Part shown: in pieces, positions 54,238 through 62,761 of the stretch
Position numbering within the stretch: position 1 is the stretch's first letter
Layout of the letters: each line of letters starts with the position of its first letter
Assembly (NCBI GenBank): GCA_009841225.1
Contig: VXMF01000048.1
Span: 62,001 to 126,000, forward strand
Reading direction: 5' to 3'
Origin: Terriglobia bacterium
GTDB lineage: Bacteria; Acidobacteriota; Terriglobia; Bryobacterales; UBA6623
Length of the DNA: 64,000 bases
Notes under the pieces: generated by a model
Seen by the model: only the letters and a program-made list of their open reading frames with translations
Told to the model about the DNA's origin: nothing
The model's database searches: none
Position numbers and translations under genes: made by a program

Positions 54238-55517
54238 CGCTGTTGTGGGTCTTGCTCGGCCTGCTGGCTCTGGTGCTGGCCGACGTGCCGATCGCAGTTG
54301 CCTTGGGACTGGCGTCGGTAGCGGCGATGGTGCTGGAGACGGGTCTGCGGGACTTGCCGAATGTTCCTCTGACGCTCTTCGACGGGGCAGTGAAGTTCTC
54401 CTTGATTGCTGTTCCTCTGTTCATCTTGGCCGGGTCCATCATGAACGCCAGCGGCATTTCGCGTCGGCTGATCGCCCTGACCTCGGCGCTGATCGGCTTC
54501 GTGCGAGGTGGCCTGTCGATGGTCACGATCGGTACGTCGCTCTTCTTTGCCGAGATCTCCGGATCTGCGGTGGCAGACGTAGCCGCGCTCGGCTCTGTCC
54601 TAATCCCTTCGATGAAGCGGGCCGGCTACCCCAAGGAGTTTGCCGCGGCGGTCACGTCGTCGGCGTCGACTCTGGCGGTGATCATCCCTCCCTCGATCCC
54701 GATGATCCTGTATGCCGTGATGGCGGGCGTGTCGGTCGTGGAGTTGTTCGTGGCAGGCATCATCCCAGGGCTGCTGGGCGGATTGCTCCTGATGGCAGCG
54801 GCATATCGCATAGCGGTGCGTCGCGGATTCCCAGCGGAGGCAGCCTTCCAATGGCAGCGGCTAGGGCGAGCGTTCAAGGACGCGGCGTGGGCCTTGCTGC
54901 TGCCGGTGATCATCCTCGGTGGAATCTTCTCAGGCTGGGTGACGGCCACAGAGGGGGCCGGGTTGGCGGTGCTGGCGGCAGCCGTGATCGGCGGGTTGGT
55001 CTACCGCGAACTAGATTTCCGGGCCTTGCGGAAGGCAGTGGTCGATGGCGGCATTCAAACCGCGGTAGTGATGCTTCTGGTGTCCACTTCCGCCCTGCTC
55101 GGCGAATACCTGACCTCTGCTCAAGTGCCGCAGCGGTTCGCCGAACAACTGCTCGCATTTACCCACAGCCAGTGGGTGATCCTGCTGTTGCTGAACGTCT
55201 TCTTCCTGCTGGTGGGCCTCTTTCTACACTCCGCTGCTGCGATTATCCTGGTCGTGCCGGTGGTGATGCCCCTAGTGCACCAAGCAGGCATTGATCCAGT
55301 GCACTTCGGGCTGGTGTTGACACTGAATCTCGGCATCGGACAGCAGACTCCGCCGGTCGCCAGCGTGCTGCTCACCGCGTGCTCGATCGCCAAGGCCCAG
55401 GTGTGGGAGGTGAGCAGGGTCAACGTCGCCTTCGTGGGAGTGCTCCTGCTGGTACTACTGGTCGTCACCTACATTCCGGCTATTCCGATGTCGTTGGTGG
55501 ACCTGTTCTATCGATAG
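54234..55517 (+). CDS. dctM: TRAP transporter large permease (DctM family)
   Basis: A 427-residue permease with about 12 helices: LLWVLLGLLALVLADVPIAVALG, LIAVPLFILAGSIMNASGISRR, FFAEISGSAVADVAALGSVLIP, VTSSASTLAVIIPPSIPMILYAV and a C-terminal half ending IPAIPMSLVDLFYR. The GSAVAD and IIPPSIPMI loops are the sodium/substrate signature. The ATG overlaps the dctQ stop, completing an aldolase-dctP-dctQ-dctM operon. Confidence 0.94.
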   Translation: MTLLWVLLGLLALVLADVPIAVALGLASVAAMVLETGLRDLPNVPLTLFDGAVKFSLIAVPLFILAGSIMNASGISRRLIALTSALIGFVRGGLSMVTIGTSLFFAEISGSAVADVAALGSVLIPSMKRAGYPKEFAAAVTSSASTLAVIIPPSIPMILYAVMAGVSVVELFVAGIIPGLLGGLLLMAAAYRIAVRRGFPAEAAFQWQRLGRAFKDAAWALLLPVIILGGIFSGWVTATEGAGLAVLAAAVIGGLVYRELDFRALRKAVVDGGIQTAVVMLLVSTSALLGEYLTSAQVPQRFAEQLLAFTHSQWVILLLLNVFFLLVGLFLHSAAAIILVVPVVMPLVHQAGIDPVHFGLVLTLNLGIGQQTPPVASVLLTACSIAKAQVWEVSRVNVAFVGVLLLVLLVVTYIPAIPMSLVDLFYR

Positions 55518-55886
55518 CGAGCTGTTATGAGGCGTTTACAAGGCTCGTAGCGGAGCGTCGCACTTTGCGAAGCAGGTGCCACACAGACGGATCCAACGCG
55601 GCACTATCGGCCGGCAGATGGCATCGAGGGATCGAGGGCAAAGCTATGACAAGCTGTGACATCGAGCTGCGGCGTTCGGCTATGCCCTCTCGCAAGAGGA
55701 CCTACTTGGGGGCGAGAAGCAAGAGCGACTCCGATGATCTTCAGGTGCCAACCACGAACAGGCATGCCAGTGTCCATCTCCAGAGCGCCGCAAGAGTGCA
55801 CGGCGGGTGTACTCGGTGTCCTACCGCAGCCATCGGAAGTTTCTATCCCGTGCGATCCCTTCGAGTATCTAGTAACGTCACTACGT
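55518..55886. other. Intergenic region between dctM and the Phd antitoxin
   Basis: No gene is supported. The antitoxin frame is open upstream, but those codons are not conserved-looking. No strong hairpin after dctM was found. Confidence 0.4.
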
Positions 55887-56141
55887 ATGCCCGTGACGAC
55901 CATAACAAGTCGCGAACTGAAGCAGCACATCGGATACGCCAAGAGGGCAGCGAAGTCGGGGCCTGTATTCATCACCCACCGGGGCGAACCTGCGCATGTG
56001 CTGCTCAGCATGGAGGACTATCGGAGGTTGGCGGGGCAGCGTCGCAGTCTTGTGGAGGCGTTGTCCATGCCAGGTCTGGCCGATATCGACTTCGAGCCGT
56101 CGACTTTCCGCATCGAAACCCCTCGTCCCGATCTTGGCTGA
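55887..56141 (+). CDS. Phd/YefM family antitoxin, toxin missing or reduced to a remnant
   Basis: An 84-residue protein: VTTITSRELKQHIGYAKRAA then GPVFITHRGEPAHVLLSMEDYRRL, the Phd/YefM DNA-binding fold, with a C-terminal tail (DIDFEPSTFRIETP) that normally neutralises a toxin. In such operons a PIN toxin starts at the antitoxin stop. Here an ATG overlapping the stop opens only 15 codons (MHSLDIDFLRLGRTR), which recalls the LDTNVLSELR start of VapC but ends at once. The toxin seems lost. Confidence 0.8.
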   Translation: MPVTTITSRELKQHIGYAKRAAKSGPVFITHRGEPAHVLLSMEDYRRLAGQRRSLVEALSMPGLADIDFEPSTFRIETPRPDLG

Positions 56142-56231
56142 TGCATTCGCTGGATATTGATTTCCTGAGACTTGGCCGAACACGTTAGGCAGACCGCACC
56201 ACGCGAGACTTCCACCTTACGAAACTGAAAC

Positions 56232-56816
56232 TTAATTATGGCACTGCTTGCAGGCCTGTTCCTTGGGTAATCGGAGCAACTGGGCGGCCGCGGAGCCGTG
56301 CGCGTCATGACACATGCCACAGCTCGCAAGTTCATGCGGTTCATGACTGTGGGTCTTGATGAATGGCTCCTTGGGATGGCACGATTGGCAGCCCCCGCTG
56401 AACCGGAACCGGCCGCGGCGGCTCACGCTGTGGCAGTGCGTGCAGGCGATCCGAGAGGGAGGGTGGTCCGCGTACTGCTCGCTGGCGCTGTTCGGCGGCT
56501 CGTCGCCCGAATGGAAGCTGATCTCGCGCTCTTCTGCGGGCGACTCGAGGAGCAAGCGATGGGTTCCGGGTCGCAACTCGGCGGTTACGGTATAGACGCC
56601 CGGAAACGGCTCTTCGGTCTCGAGCGGTTCGCCGTCAAGCAGGAGCTTGGCAGATTCTCCCCTCGCAATGATCTGCACCGATGTGCCGGACAGCCATGCT
56701 CCGTCCGGAGGCTTGACGATCACGCTGTCGGCCGCAGGGAGCCAGAGCGCCGAGCAGACGAGCAGTGCAGCAGGCGCGAGCGCTCTACAGTTCAATGCGG
56801 CAGATCGCCCCGCCAT
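56232..56816 (-). CDS. Exported tetraheme cytochrome c
   Basis: A 194-residue protein with signal peptide (LAPAALLVCSALWLPAADS), a beta-type domain of about 75 residues (VIVKPPDGAWLSGTSVQIIA to HRLLLES), and four CxxCH heme sites: CTHCH, CQSCH, CGMCH and CKQCH, the last one three residues from the end. The pattern HEPHELASCGMCHDAHGS is of the doubled-CXXCH type. It overlaps the propeller gene upstream by 32 bases and ends an operon with a 2-hydroxyacid dehydrogenase, so it probably takes electrons from that enzyme outside the cytoplasm. Confidence 0.88.
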   Translation of the reverse strand: MAGRSAALNCRALAPAALLVCSALWLPAADSVIVKPPDGAWLSGTSVQIIARGESAKLLLDGEPLETEEPFPGVYTVTAELRPGTHRLLLESPAEEREISFHSGDEPPNSASEQYADHPPSRIACTHCHSVSRRGRFRFSGGCQSCHPKEPFIKTHSHEPHELASCGMCHDAHGSAAAQLLRLPKEQACKQCHN

Positions 56817-57588
56817 GCTTGCTGAGGTTGTCCTTGTGCCCGGGCGCGATGCCTGCATCGCAGTAGTACAGCGCTCCGTTCCACCAGGTCATGCCGTGCG
56901 GGTCGGGATCGTCGCGGTCGAGTTCGACGCCTTCGAGGATGCGGCCGGTGCGGATTTCGAACCTCAGCGCGAGGTAGTCGTTAGAGAACATGCACCAGAT
57001 ATGCTCGCCATCCCAGCCGAGGCCGTGGGGTCGGCCTAGCGGCAAGTCGAAATCGTGAAAAGTGTTCAGGTTGGCGTCGGCCTTGACTACCTTCAGCGGA
57101 TTGAACTGGGTGATCCACAGCGCATCCTTGGCCCACAGCATCCCATGCACTCCTCCGCCGTCGGGAGTCTGGTAGTTGGAGATGTGCTGTCCGGTCTTTG
57201 CGTCCAGCTTGACGATGCGGCCACCTTGGGTGACGTCGTGGGGGCGGCGGGGACGCCTGTGGGCAGGGCCGTTGGCTCCCATGAAGACAAAGCCGCCTCC
57301 CGCGGCAATTCCGCTGGTGTTCGATGACTGTGTCTCGTACTTGGCGAGCGGACGGCCGGTCTTCCAATCGAGCAAGTACGCCCGGTCGGTGACTTGTTCG
57401 CCGACCCAAAGGCCTTCCGGCGTCGCTTCCAACCCGTTCGGATGACCATCGGGCGACTGATACAAGACTTCGACGGCCTTGCGGCGCCGGACAGGATAGG
57501 AGCCACCGGCGTTCGCCATGGCCCGTGTAGCTCCCAGCAGGGCAGCCACGCTTGATCCGCAGGAAGCGGAGAATTCTCTTCTTGTCAC
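56785..57588 (-). CDS. Exported beta-propeller protein (NHL/SMP-30-like)
   Basis: A 267-residue protein that begins with a twin-arginine signal (VTRREFSASCGSSVAALLGA). Its repeats have the form GLEATPEGLWVGEQVTDRAYLLDWKTG, GIAAGGGFVFMGAN, GVHGMLWAKDALWITQF, PHGLGWDGEHIWCMF and PDPHGMTWWNGALYYCDAG, a six-bladed propeller. The GTG start overlaps the stop of the 2-hydroxyacid dehydrogenase gene (GTGA). Its place between an oxidoreductase and a cytochrome suggests an accessory or lactonase-like role, but no catalytic residue can be named. Confidence 0.75.
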   Translation of the reverse strand: MTRREFSASCGSSVAALLGATRAMANAGGSYPVRRRKAVEVLYQSPDGHPNGLEATPEGLWVGEQVTDRAYLLDWKTGRPLAKYETQSSNTSGIAAGGGFVFMGANGPAHRRPRRPHDVTQGGRIVKLDAKTGQHISNYQTPDGGGVHGMLWAKDALWITQFNPLKVVKADANLNTFHDFDLPLGRPHGLGWDGEHIWCMFSNDYLALRFEIRTGRILEGVELDRDDPDPHGMTWWNGALYYCDAGIAPGHKDNLSKHGGAICRIEL

Positions 57589-58802
57589 GGTTGTAGTCCT
57601 CCTTCGTACGACCAATTCCGCCAGCGGACCAAGCTTGCGTCGATGTCCGCTATGTTGGCCACGCCCGACATGCCCATGTCGAGGGCCAACTCGGTCTTGA
57701 GCAAGTGCAGGACGCGCGCGACGCCCTCGCTGCCGAAGCATGTAAGTCCCCATAGGTAGGGGCGCGCGACGCCGACTGCCGTCGCTCCCATGGCGAGTGC
57801 CTTGAGCACATCTGTCCCTCGGCGGAAGCCGCCGTCCACTAACACCGGTATGTGCCCGCCCGCTGCCTTCACGCACTCCGGCAGGGCTTCGATCGTCGAA
57901 CCGGTGTGATCAAGCTGCCGGGCGCCGTGATTAGAGACGACCACGGCATCGGCACCGACCTCGATGGCCTTCACGACATCCTCGCCGATCATCAGGCCCT
58001 TGAGCATGATCTTGAGATCTGTCATGTCCCGCAGCTGCTTCACTGTATCCCAAGTCGGAGTGGGGGACACCCGCCCAGGGTACTCGCCCGTAATCCACGT
58101 GCGATCGTCCGGGCTCCTGACGAGGTTTCCGTCGTCATCGCGAGGGATCGCTCCCAAGTTGCACCATGTCCGCACGAGACCGTTATGGATCGATCTCTCG
58201 CGGTGCGATACCAGCATGTTGTCCACCGTGAAGCAGATGCCAGTGCAGTTCGAGTCCTCCAATCGCTCGACGAAGTCCAGCATGGTGTTCTCGGTGAGAA
58301 ACTGGCCTCCCGTCGTGTATTGCCACCAGTGGTCTGGGGCGTCCCCGGATGCCAGAAATTCCTCGACGCCGCCATTGCTGATGTACATCGCGTTGGCGAG
58401 GGCCGCGCCGCGAGCGGTCTCCTCCTCGCCGTCACGGCGGAAACAGTTCTTGCCACCTGCCGGACAGACGAAGATCGGAGAGTCCATGTCACGGCCGAGC
58501 AATTCGGTGGAGACGGAGATCTTGTGGACGTCCGTCAGGAAGCGGGGGCGCAGGATTACGCGGCGAAAAGCGAGCCGGTTCTCAGCAAGCGAAATCTCGT
58601 CCTTGCCGCCCTCGTCCATGTAGTCAAACGCCACTGGATCGAGCAAGCGGCGTGCTAGGTCACGGAAGTCGAAGACGTTGGCGAGTTGAGTCGAATCGGT
58701 TAGTTCCGGTTTGTCCGCCGCTAAAGCGAGCGGGGATGCGAGCAGCAAAGCAGACAGCTGGCGCAGCGCGTCGCGTCGGTGGAATGCGTGCGCCACTGGC
58801 AT
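57585..58802 (-). CDS. FMN-dependent 2-hydroxyacid dehydrogenase/oxidase, exported
   Basis: A 405-residue (S)-2-hydroxyacid oxidising enzyme of the LctD/glycolate oxidase family. A Tat-like leader (FHRRDALRQLSALLLASPLALA) precedes the barrel: FDFRDLARRLLDPVAFDYMDEGG, PRFLTDVHKISVSTELLG, CPAGGKNCF, the catalytic His-Arg in VVVSNHGARQLDHTGSTIEAL, and the FMN phosphate site VLVDGGFRRGTDVLKALAMGA. Most family members are cytoplasmic, so an export signal is notable. It leads an operon with a propeller protein and a tetraheme cytochrome. Confidence 0.9.
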   Translation of the reverse strand: MPVAHAFHRRDALRQLSALLLASPLALAADKPELTDSTQLANVFDFRDLARRLLDPVAFDYMDEGGKDEISLAENRLAFRRVILRPRFLTDVHKISVSTELLGRDMDSPIFVCPAGGKNCFRRDGEEETARGAALANAMYISNGGVEEFLASGDAPDHWWQYTTGGQFLTENTMLDFVERLEDSNCTGICFTVDNMLVSHRERSIHNGLVRTWCNLGAIPRDDDGNLVRSPDDRTWITGEYPGRVSPTPTWDTVKQLRDMTDLKIMLKGLMIGEDVVKAIEVGADAVVVSNHGARQLDHTGSTIEALPECVKAAGGHIPVLVDGGFRRGTDVLKALAMGATAVGVARPYLWGLTCFGSEGVARVLHLLKTELALDMGMSGVANIADIDASLVRWRNWSYEGGLQP

Positions 58803-59013
58803 GCGAGCTTCCGTTGGTCATTATAGGAAGCACGATCGTCGGCGCAAGAGTATTTCTGGCGGCGATGTCTCTTCACCCGTGTGATGGCGTGGTCACGAGG
58901 CGGGCCCTCTCGATGTTTCGGCCAGCGGTCCGGACTGGAGACACGCCGACGGTATCGTACGGGCCGGCGCGCACCGCGAGCTTCAGGAGCGCGCTGAGCG
59001 TCTTCCTGTCGCC

Positions 59014-59958
59014 CTACTGAAGCCCGCGCGCCACGCTCTCGCCGATAGACGCCGGCGAACCCAAGGCCAGCCCCGTCAGGCTCTCTTCGATTTGGGTGAA
59101 GAGTTTGCGAATTGGCTTGGCCACCTTTCCCTTGCTGAAAGCACCTCCGTAATGCGCTCGGATCAATGTCAGCACATTGTGAGCGTTCTGTGGATTCTCG
59201 ACCTTGGTGGACTGGGCGGCTGCGGGATCCTGGCGGAAGAAGACGCCCGTAGTCCCCGCTGACCTCTGTGCGGTCTCGGGTGCCTCTATTAAGCCAGCCA
59301 GACCCGCGCAGACGCGCAACGTCCACGGATTGAAATTGAAGATATGGGCGTAGTGGAACATGCGGCCGCGCGACTTGCTACGGCAATCGGCTTCAATGTT
59401 GGGAACTTCGACGTACAGCAGCCCATCCGGCGCAAGCCAGTTGGCGATCTCGCCGAGGTACTTTACCGGGTTGTTGAGGTGTTCCAGCACATGGTTCATG
59501 CGGATCAGGTCGAACTGCGCGGGCAGGAACAGGTCGGGAGCTAGATGGGAGGTGCGTACATCCAGTCCAAGTTCGTCTCTGCAATGGGCCGCATAGTCGA
59601 CATTGGGCTCGATCCCTGTGACGGTCTTGCCGAGCCGCGTCATTAGGAACGCGAACTCACCCGATCCGGCTCCCACATCCAACACGCGCCTTGAAGGCTC
59701 TAGCAGATCCCGATAAGTGCGCACATGAACTGCCGCACGTCGAAAATTCCGAAGAATCTGGCGGCGACGAGGCTTCCGAGCGCCCTTGTAGCGTATGCGG
59801 TAGTCGTCGGCGTAGAACTGTGCGAGCTCGGCGTCGTCCGGCACAGGGTCGTTGCGAACCAACCCCGTATCCAGGCAGATAACTGTACGTAGGGGCCTGC
59901 CCCGACGGTCAGTCTTGGAGACTACTTCATACCTGCCGGTGCTATCGAGCGGCCACAT
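59014..59958 (-). CDS. Class I SAM-dependent methyltransferase
   Basis: A 314-residue protein. The SAM site is VLDVGAGSGEFAFLMTRLG at about residues 92-110, with IEPNVDYAA as motif II, LIRMNHVLEHLNNPVKYL as motif IV and WLAPDGLLYVEVPN as motif V. This is the type-11/23 methyltransferase pattern often used in surface glycan or lipid modification. The C-terminal 100 residues are not recognised. ATG 59958 is preferred; 13 upstream codons look non-conserved. The substrate is unknown. Confidence 0.85.
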   Translation of the reverse strand: MWPLDSTGRYEVVSKTDRRGRPLRTVICLDTGLVRNDPVPDDAELAQFYADDYRIRYKGARKPRRRQILRNFRRAAVHVRTYRDLLEPSRRVLDVGAGSGEFAFLMTRLGKTVTGIEPNVDYAAHCRDELGLDVRTSHLAPDLFLPAQFDLIRMNHVLEHLNNPVKYLGEIANWLAPDGLLYVEVPNIEADCRSKSRGRMFHYAHIFNFNPWTLRVCAGLAGLIEAPETAQRSAGTTGVFFRQDPAAAQSTKVENPQNAHNVLTLIRAHYGGAFSKGKVAKPIRKLFTQIEESLTGLALGSPASIGESVARGLQ

Positions 59959-60562
59959 TATCGCTCGCTGTGTCCCTGCGTGATCAATTGGCGGCAAACA
60001 TGGAATGGGTCTCGTGTCGCAATTGTCCGCTTGCTCTGAGATGCCCAGTGCCGAGGTTCGCCAAGCGAGTGTAGCACGCGCGAATTCGGCACAATCGGCG
60101 AATTAATTTACCCGCGAAGCTTCAAGGGTCTCAAGAGGCTCAAAGTACTGTGTGGAAGGGCTTAGAGCGCTCTGGGCAGGGTTTGAGCAGGCCGAGAATA
60201 GGTCCTTCGTTGGATCGCTTGTTATGGCCATGCAACACCAGCGGTACAATCTACCCCTCCGTGATCGGCCCGGCCACCTCGCACCACCGAATCAAAGGCA
60301 GGCTCGGCCACGGAGGTCCGGGTGTGTCTACGGGACTAGTGGCCGCGAACGACGACGTTAGGGCGCCCAAGAGGAGTGCTTTTCTCTGTCCTGGCCTCTT
60401 TCAGCACCTTGCCTCGAGCGTCGGGCAAGCCCTCACTTGTAGCCAGACCTACTCTCGCCCCCGGGCCTCGACTGGCGCGGACCGCATCGGGTCAATCTTT
60501 AGCCGCAGGTCGAAACTGAATCGGGCCCGAGACCGGTCGTTGGCCAATATCGGAGGCGCGTA
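59959..60562. other. Region with no intact gene upstream of the RraA fragment
   Basis: No complete gene is seen. One frame (60150-60563) contains stretches such as GTIYPSVIGPAT and GLVAANDDVRAPKRSAFLCPGLF, and it ends SLANIGGA just where the next frame continues VMPGDIMVGD. These faintly resemble an RraA-family protein, so a decayed 5' part of that gene may lie here. The left part contains an A+T-richer patch near 60090. Confidence 0.35.
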
Positions 60563-60772
60563 ATGCCGGGCGACATCATGGTCGGCGACAGCGACGGGGT
60601 TGTCGCCATTTCCAAGTCCCGTGAAGAAGAAGTCCTCGCGACGGCGGAACAGATTAACGAAGCCGAGGAGCAAATCCTGGCGTTGCTCAAACAGGGCAAG
60701 CGACTCGATGAAGCACGCAAGGAGCTTCAATACCACAAGCTTCAAACGCCCGATGAAGGAGAGGGCGGATAG
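60563..60772 (+). pseudogene. RraA/4-hydroxy-4-methyl-2-oxoglutarate aldolase family, C-terminal fragment
   Basis: 69 residues matching only the end of an RraA-like protein: MPGDIMVGDSDGVVAISKSR is the conserved PGD-x-x-x-GDxDGVVxI segment, followed by the usual helical end (EEEVLATAEQINEAEEQILALL) and KQGKRLDEARKELQYHK. Intact members have about 200-230 residues. GGAG lies six bases before the ATG, so a short protein could be made, but the metal- and substrate-binding half is absent. It ends nine bases before the sulfatase gene. Confidence 0.65.
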
Positions 60773-60781
60773 GAGAGGAAG

Positions 60782-62449
60782 ATGCGAGTCCCGCGATTTC
60801 ACATTCATGCAGTCCTATGCCTCGCCGTGCTAGCGGGATGCCGTCAAGACGATACGCCGGACAGCACCGAGGCTCGCCGGCCCAACATCCTGCTGATCGT
60901 CGCCGACGACATGGGCTACACCGACCTTGGTTCGTTTGGCGGCGAGATTCGGACGCCGCACCTAGACGAGCTTGCCTTTGGCGGCGTGCGGCTGACGAAC
61001 TTTCATGTGCACCCCAGCTGCGCTCCAACTCGTACCGCTCTCATCTCCGGCACCTATCCGCACTTAGCGGGCATGGGGACGCAGCTGGTTACGATAGCTC
61101 GGTTCAACGGCGATCCGCTGGTCGAAGCTCGCCGAGGAAAACCCGGTTATGAGGGGCATCTGACCGATCGCATCGTTCCGATTCCGAAGCTTCTTCAAGA
61201 CGCCGGCTACCGCACCTACATGGTGGGCAAGTGGCACCTCGGTGAGACGCCGGAGCTGAGTCCGGCAGCTCAGGGCTTCCATCGATCCTTTGGCCTCAAG
61301 TTCGGTTCCGCTGTCCACTTTGCGAACGTTCCGGCAGAGCGTTACTGGGAGGACGGTGAAACTCTCGAATCCATGCCCAACGAGTTCTACTCAACGGATT
61401 TCTACACCGACAAGTTCCTCTCGTTTCTCGAAGAAAGCAAAGAAAACCCCGCACCCTGGTTTAGCTATTTGGCCTACACGAGCCCGCACTGGCCCTTGCA
61501 GGTTCCCGAGGATTGGCTGGACAAATACGAGGGCAAGTACGACGGAGGTTACGACGAGCTGAGGAAGCAACGCATCGCTGGAGCGGTCGAGGCAGGCGTC
61601 ATTTCGGAGCAAGCCAGGGACAAGCCCGCCGAACCCTTCGCACGGACCTGGAATAGCCTCGGCGACGAGGAGCGCTCGAAGTACTCGAGGGCCATGGAGA
61701 TCTATGCGTCGATGGTCGAAAACCTTGACTACAACGTCGGACGCATTGTTGAACTTCTTGATGAAACCGGCGAGCTGGATAACACGGTCATCGTCTTCAT
61801 GTCCGACAACGGCGCCGCTTCCAGCGATCTAGACTTTGCGCGCAGAGCGCCTCGCAGACCGGAGAGAATCAACAACGACCTAGAAAACTTCGGCCGGCCC
61901 GACTCGTTCGTGACGTACGGTCCTGGCTGGGCGCAAGCTGGGATGGGGCCATACCACTTGCACAAGGGAACAGTCGCATCCGGCGGCATTCGCGCGGCTG
62001 CCTTCGTCAACCATTCCAGCGTCATCCGCAAAGGCTGGACAGAGAGCGCCTTCCTCACTGTCCGCGACCTGTCAGCGACTCTTCTCGACCTCGCGGGCGT
62101 GGAGCACCCTGGGACAACCTACCAAGGCCGGCCGGTGCACGAGCTCGAAGGCGCCTCGTTCGCCCCGCTGCTGACCGAAGAGGGCGCAGACCTGAACCGG
62201 CCCGACACCGTCTTCCTGTGGGAACACGACGGGCAAGTGGCTTTGGTCAAGGACAACTGGAAGTACTCGCGGTTGAAGTCGCCACATGGTCCCAGAGGAA
62301 CAGCGCCGGGATGGCAGTTGTACAACATGATCGATGATCCAGGCGAGACCACAGACGTAAGCGCCGAACAGCCTGAGCTGGTCGCCGAGTTCAAGGGCGC
62401 CTGGGAACGAGTGGCGTCTTCCGGAGAGATGATTCTCTACCCGGAATAG
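60782..62449 (+). CDS. Sulfatase (arylsulfatase), lipoprotein
   Basis: A 555-residue sulfate-ester hydrolase. The N-terminus (HAVLCLAVLAGC) has a lipobox with Cys20, so it is probably anchored in the outer or inner membrane. Metal residues are in NILLIVADDMGYTDLG (Asp42, Asp43). The formylglycine cysteine is Cys80 in HPSCAPTRTALISG, and GKWHLGE and MSDNGAASS follow. CxPxR matches the C-x-(S/P/A)-x-R rule. It is longer than the sulfatase at 28822 and belongs to the arylsulfatase A group with an insert of about 80 residues. AGGAG precedes the ATG. Confidence 0.93.
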   Translation: MRVPRFHIHAVLCLAVLAGCRQDDTPDSTEARRPNILLIVADDMGYTDLGSFGGEIRTPHLDELAFGGVRLTNFHVHPSCAPTRTALISGTYPHLAGMGTQLVTIARFNGDPLVEARRGKPGYEGHLTDRIVPIPKLLQDAGYRTYMVGKWHLGETPELSPAAQGFHRSFGLKFGSAVHFANVPAERYWEDGETLESMPNEFYSTDFYTDKFLSFLEESKENPAPWFSYLAYTSPHWPLQVPEDWLDKYEGKYDGGYDELRKQRIAGAVEAGVISEQARDKPAEPFARTWNSLGDEERSKYSRAMEIYASMVENLDYNVGRIVELLDETGELDNTVIVFMSDNGAASSDLDFARRAPRRPERINNDLENFGRPDSFVTYGPGWAQAGMGPYHLHKGTVASGGIRAAAFVNHSSVIRKGWTESAFLTVRDLSATLLDLAGVEHPGTTYQGRPVHELEGASFAPLLTEEGADLNRPDTVFLWEHDGQVALVKDNWKYSRLKSPHGPRGTAPGWQLYNMIDDPGETTDVSAEQPELVAEFKGAWERVASSGEMILYPE

Positions 62450-62761
62450 CCCCGGCGGCCAAACACTCCTGCGCCACTGCTGGAGCGGCGACCCGGTGGA
62501 AACGTTGTGAAAGAGTTTCGCGCTCATTGATTGCGACTCAAATGACCCGGATGCCCTTAAACAGGGCCCTGGAGCCCGCTAGAAGGGCCTTTCCGCGCCT
62601 TTCGGTTAGGAGTTTGTGGCTTCGCTTGTTCCCAGCAGCTAACAGGCATCAAGCCTCTCTAGGCGCCAAAATCGACCCCGGCGTTCAATGCAGGGTGATG
62701 GGCTCTGTTCTAATTGCCGGAGCGGGGTCCCTCCAGCCCGCTGAAGTACGCTGAGAAAGCC
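62450..62761. other. Intergenic region between sulfatase and SGNH gene
   Basis: About 310 bases with no supported gene, strong hairpin or recognisable regulatory site. Confidence 0.4.
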
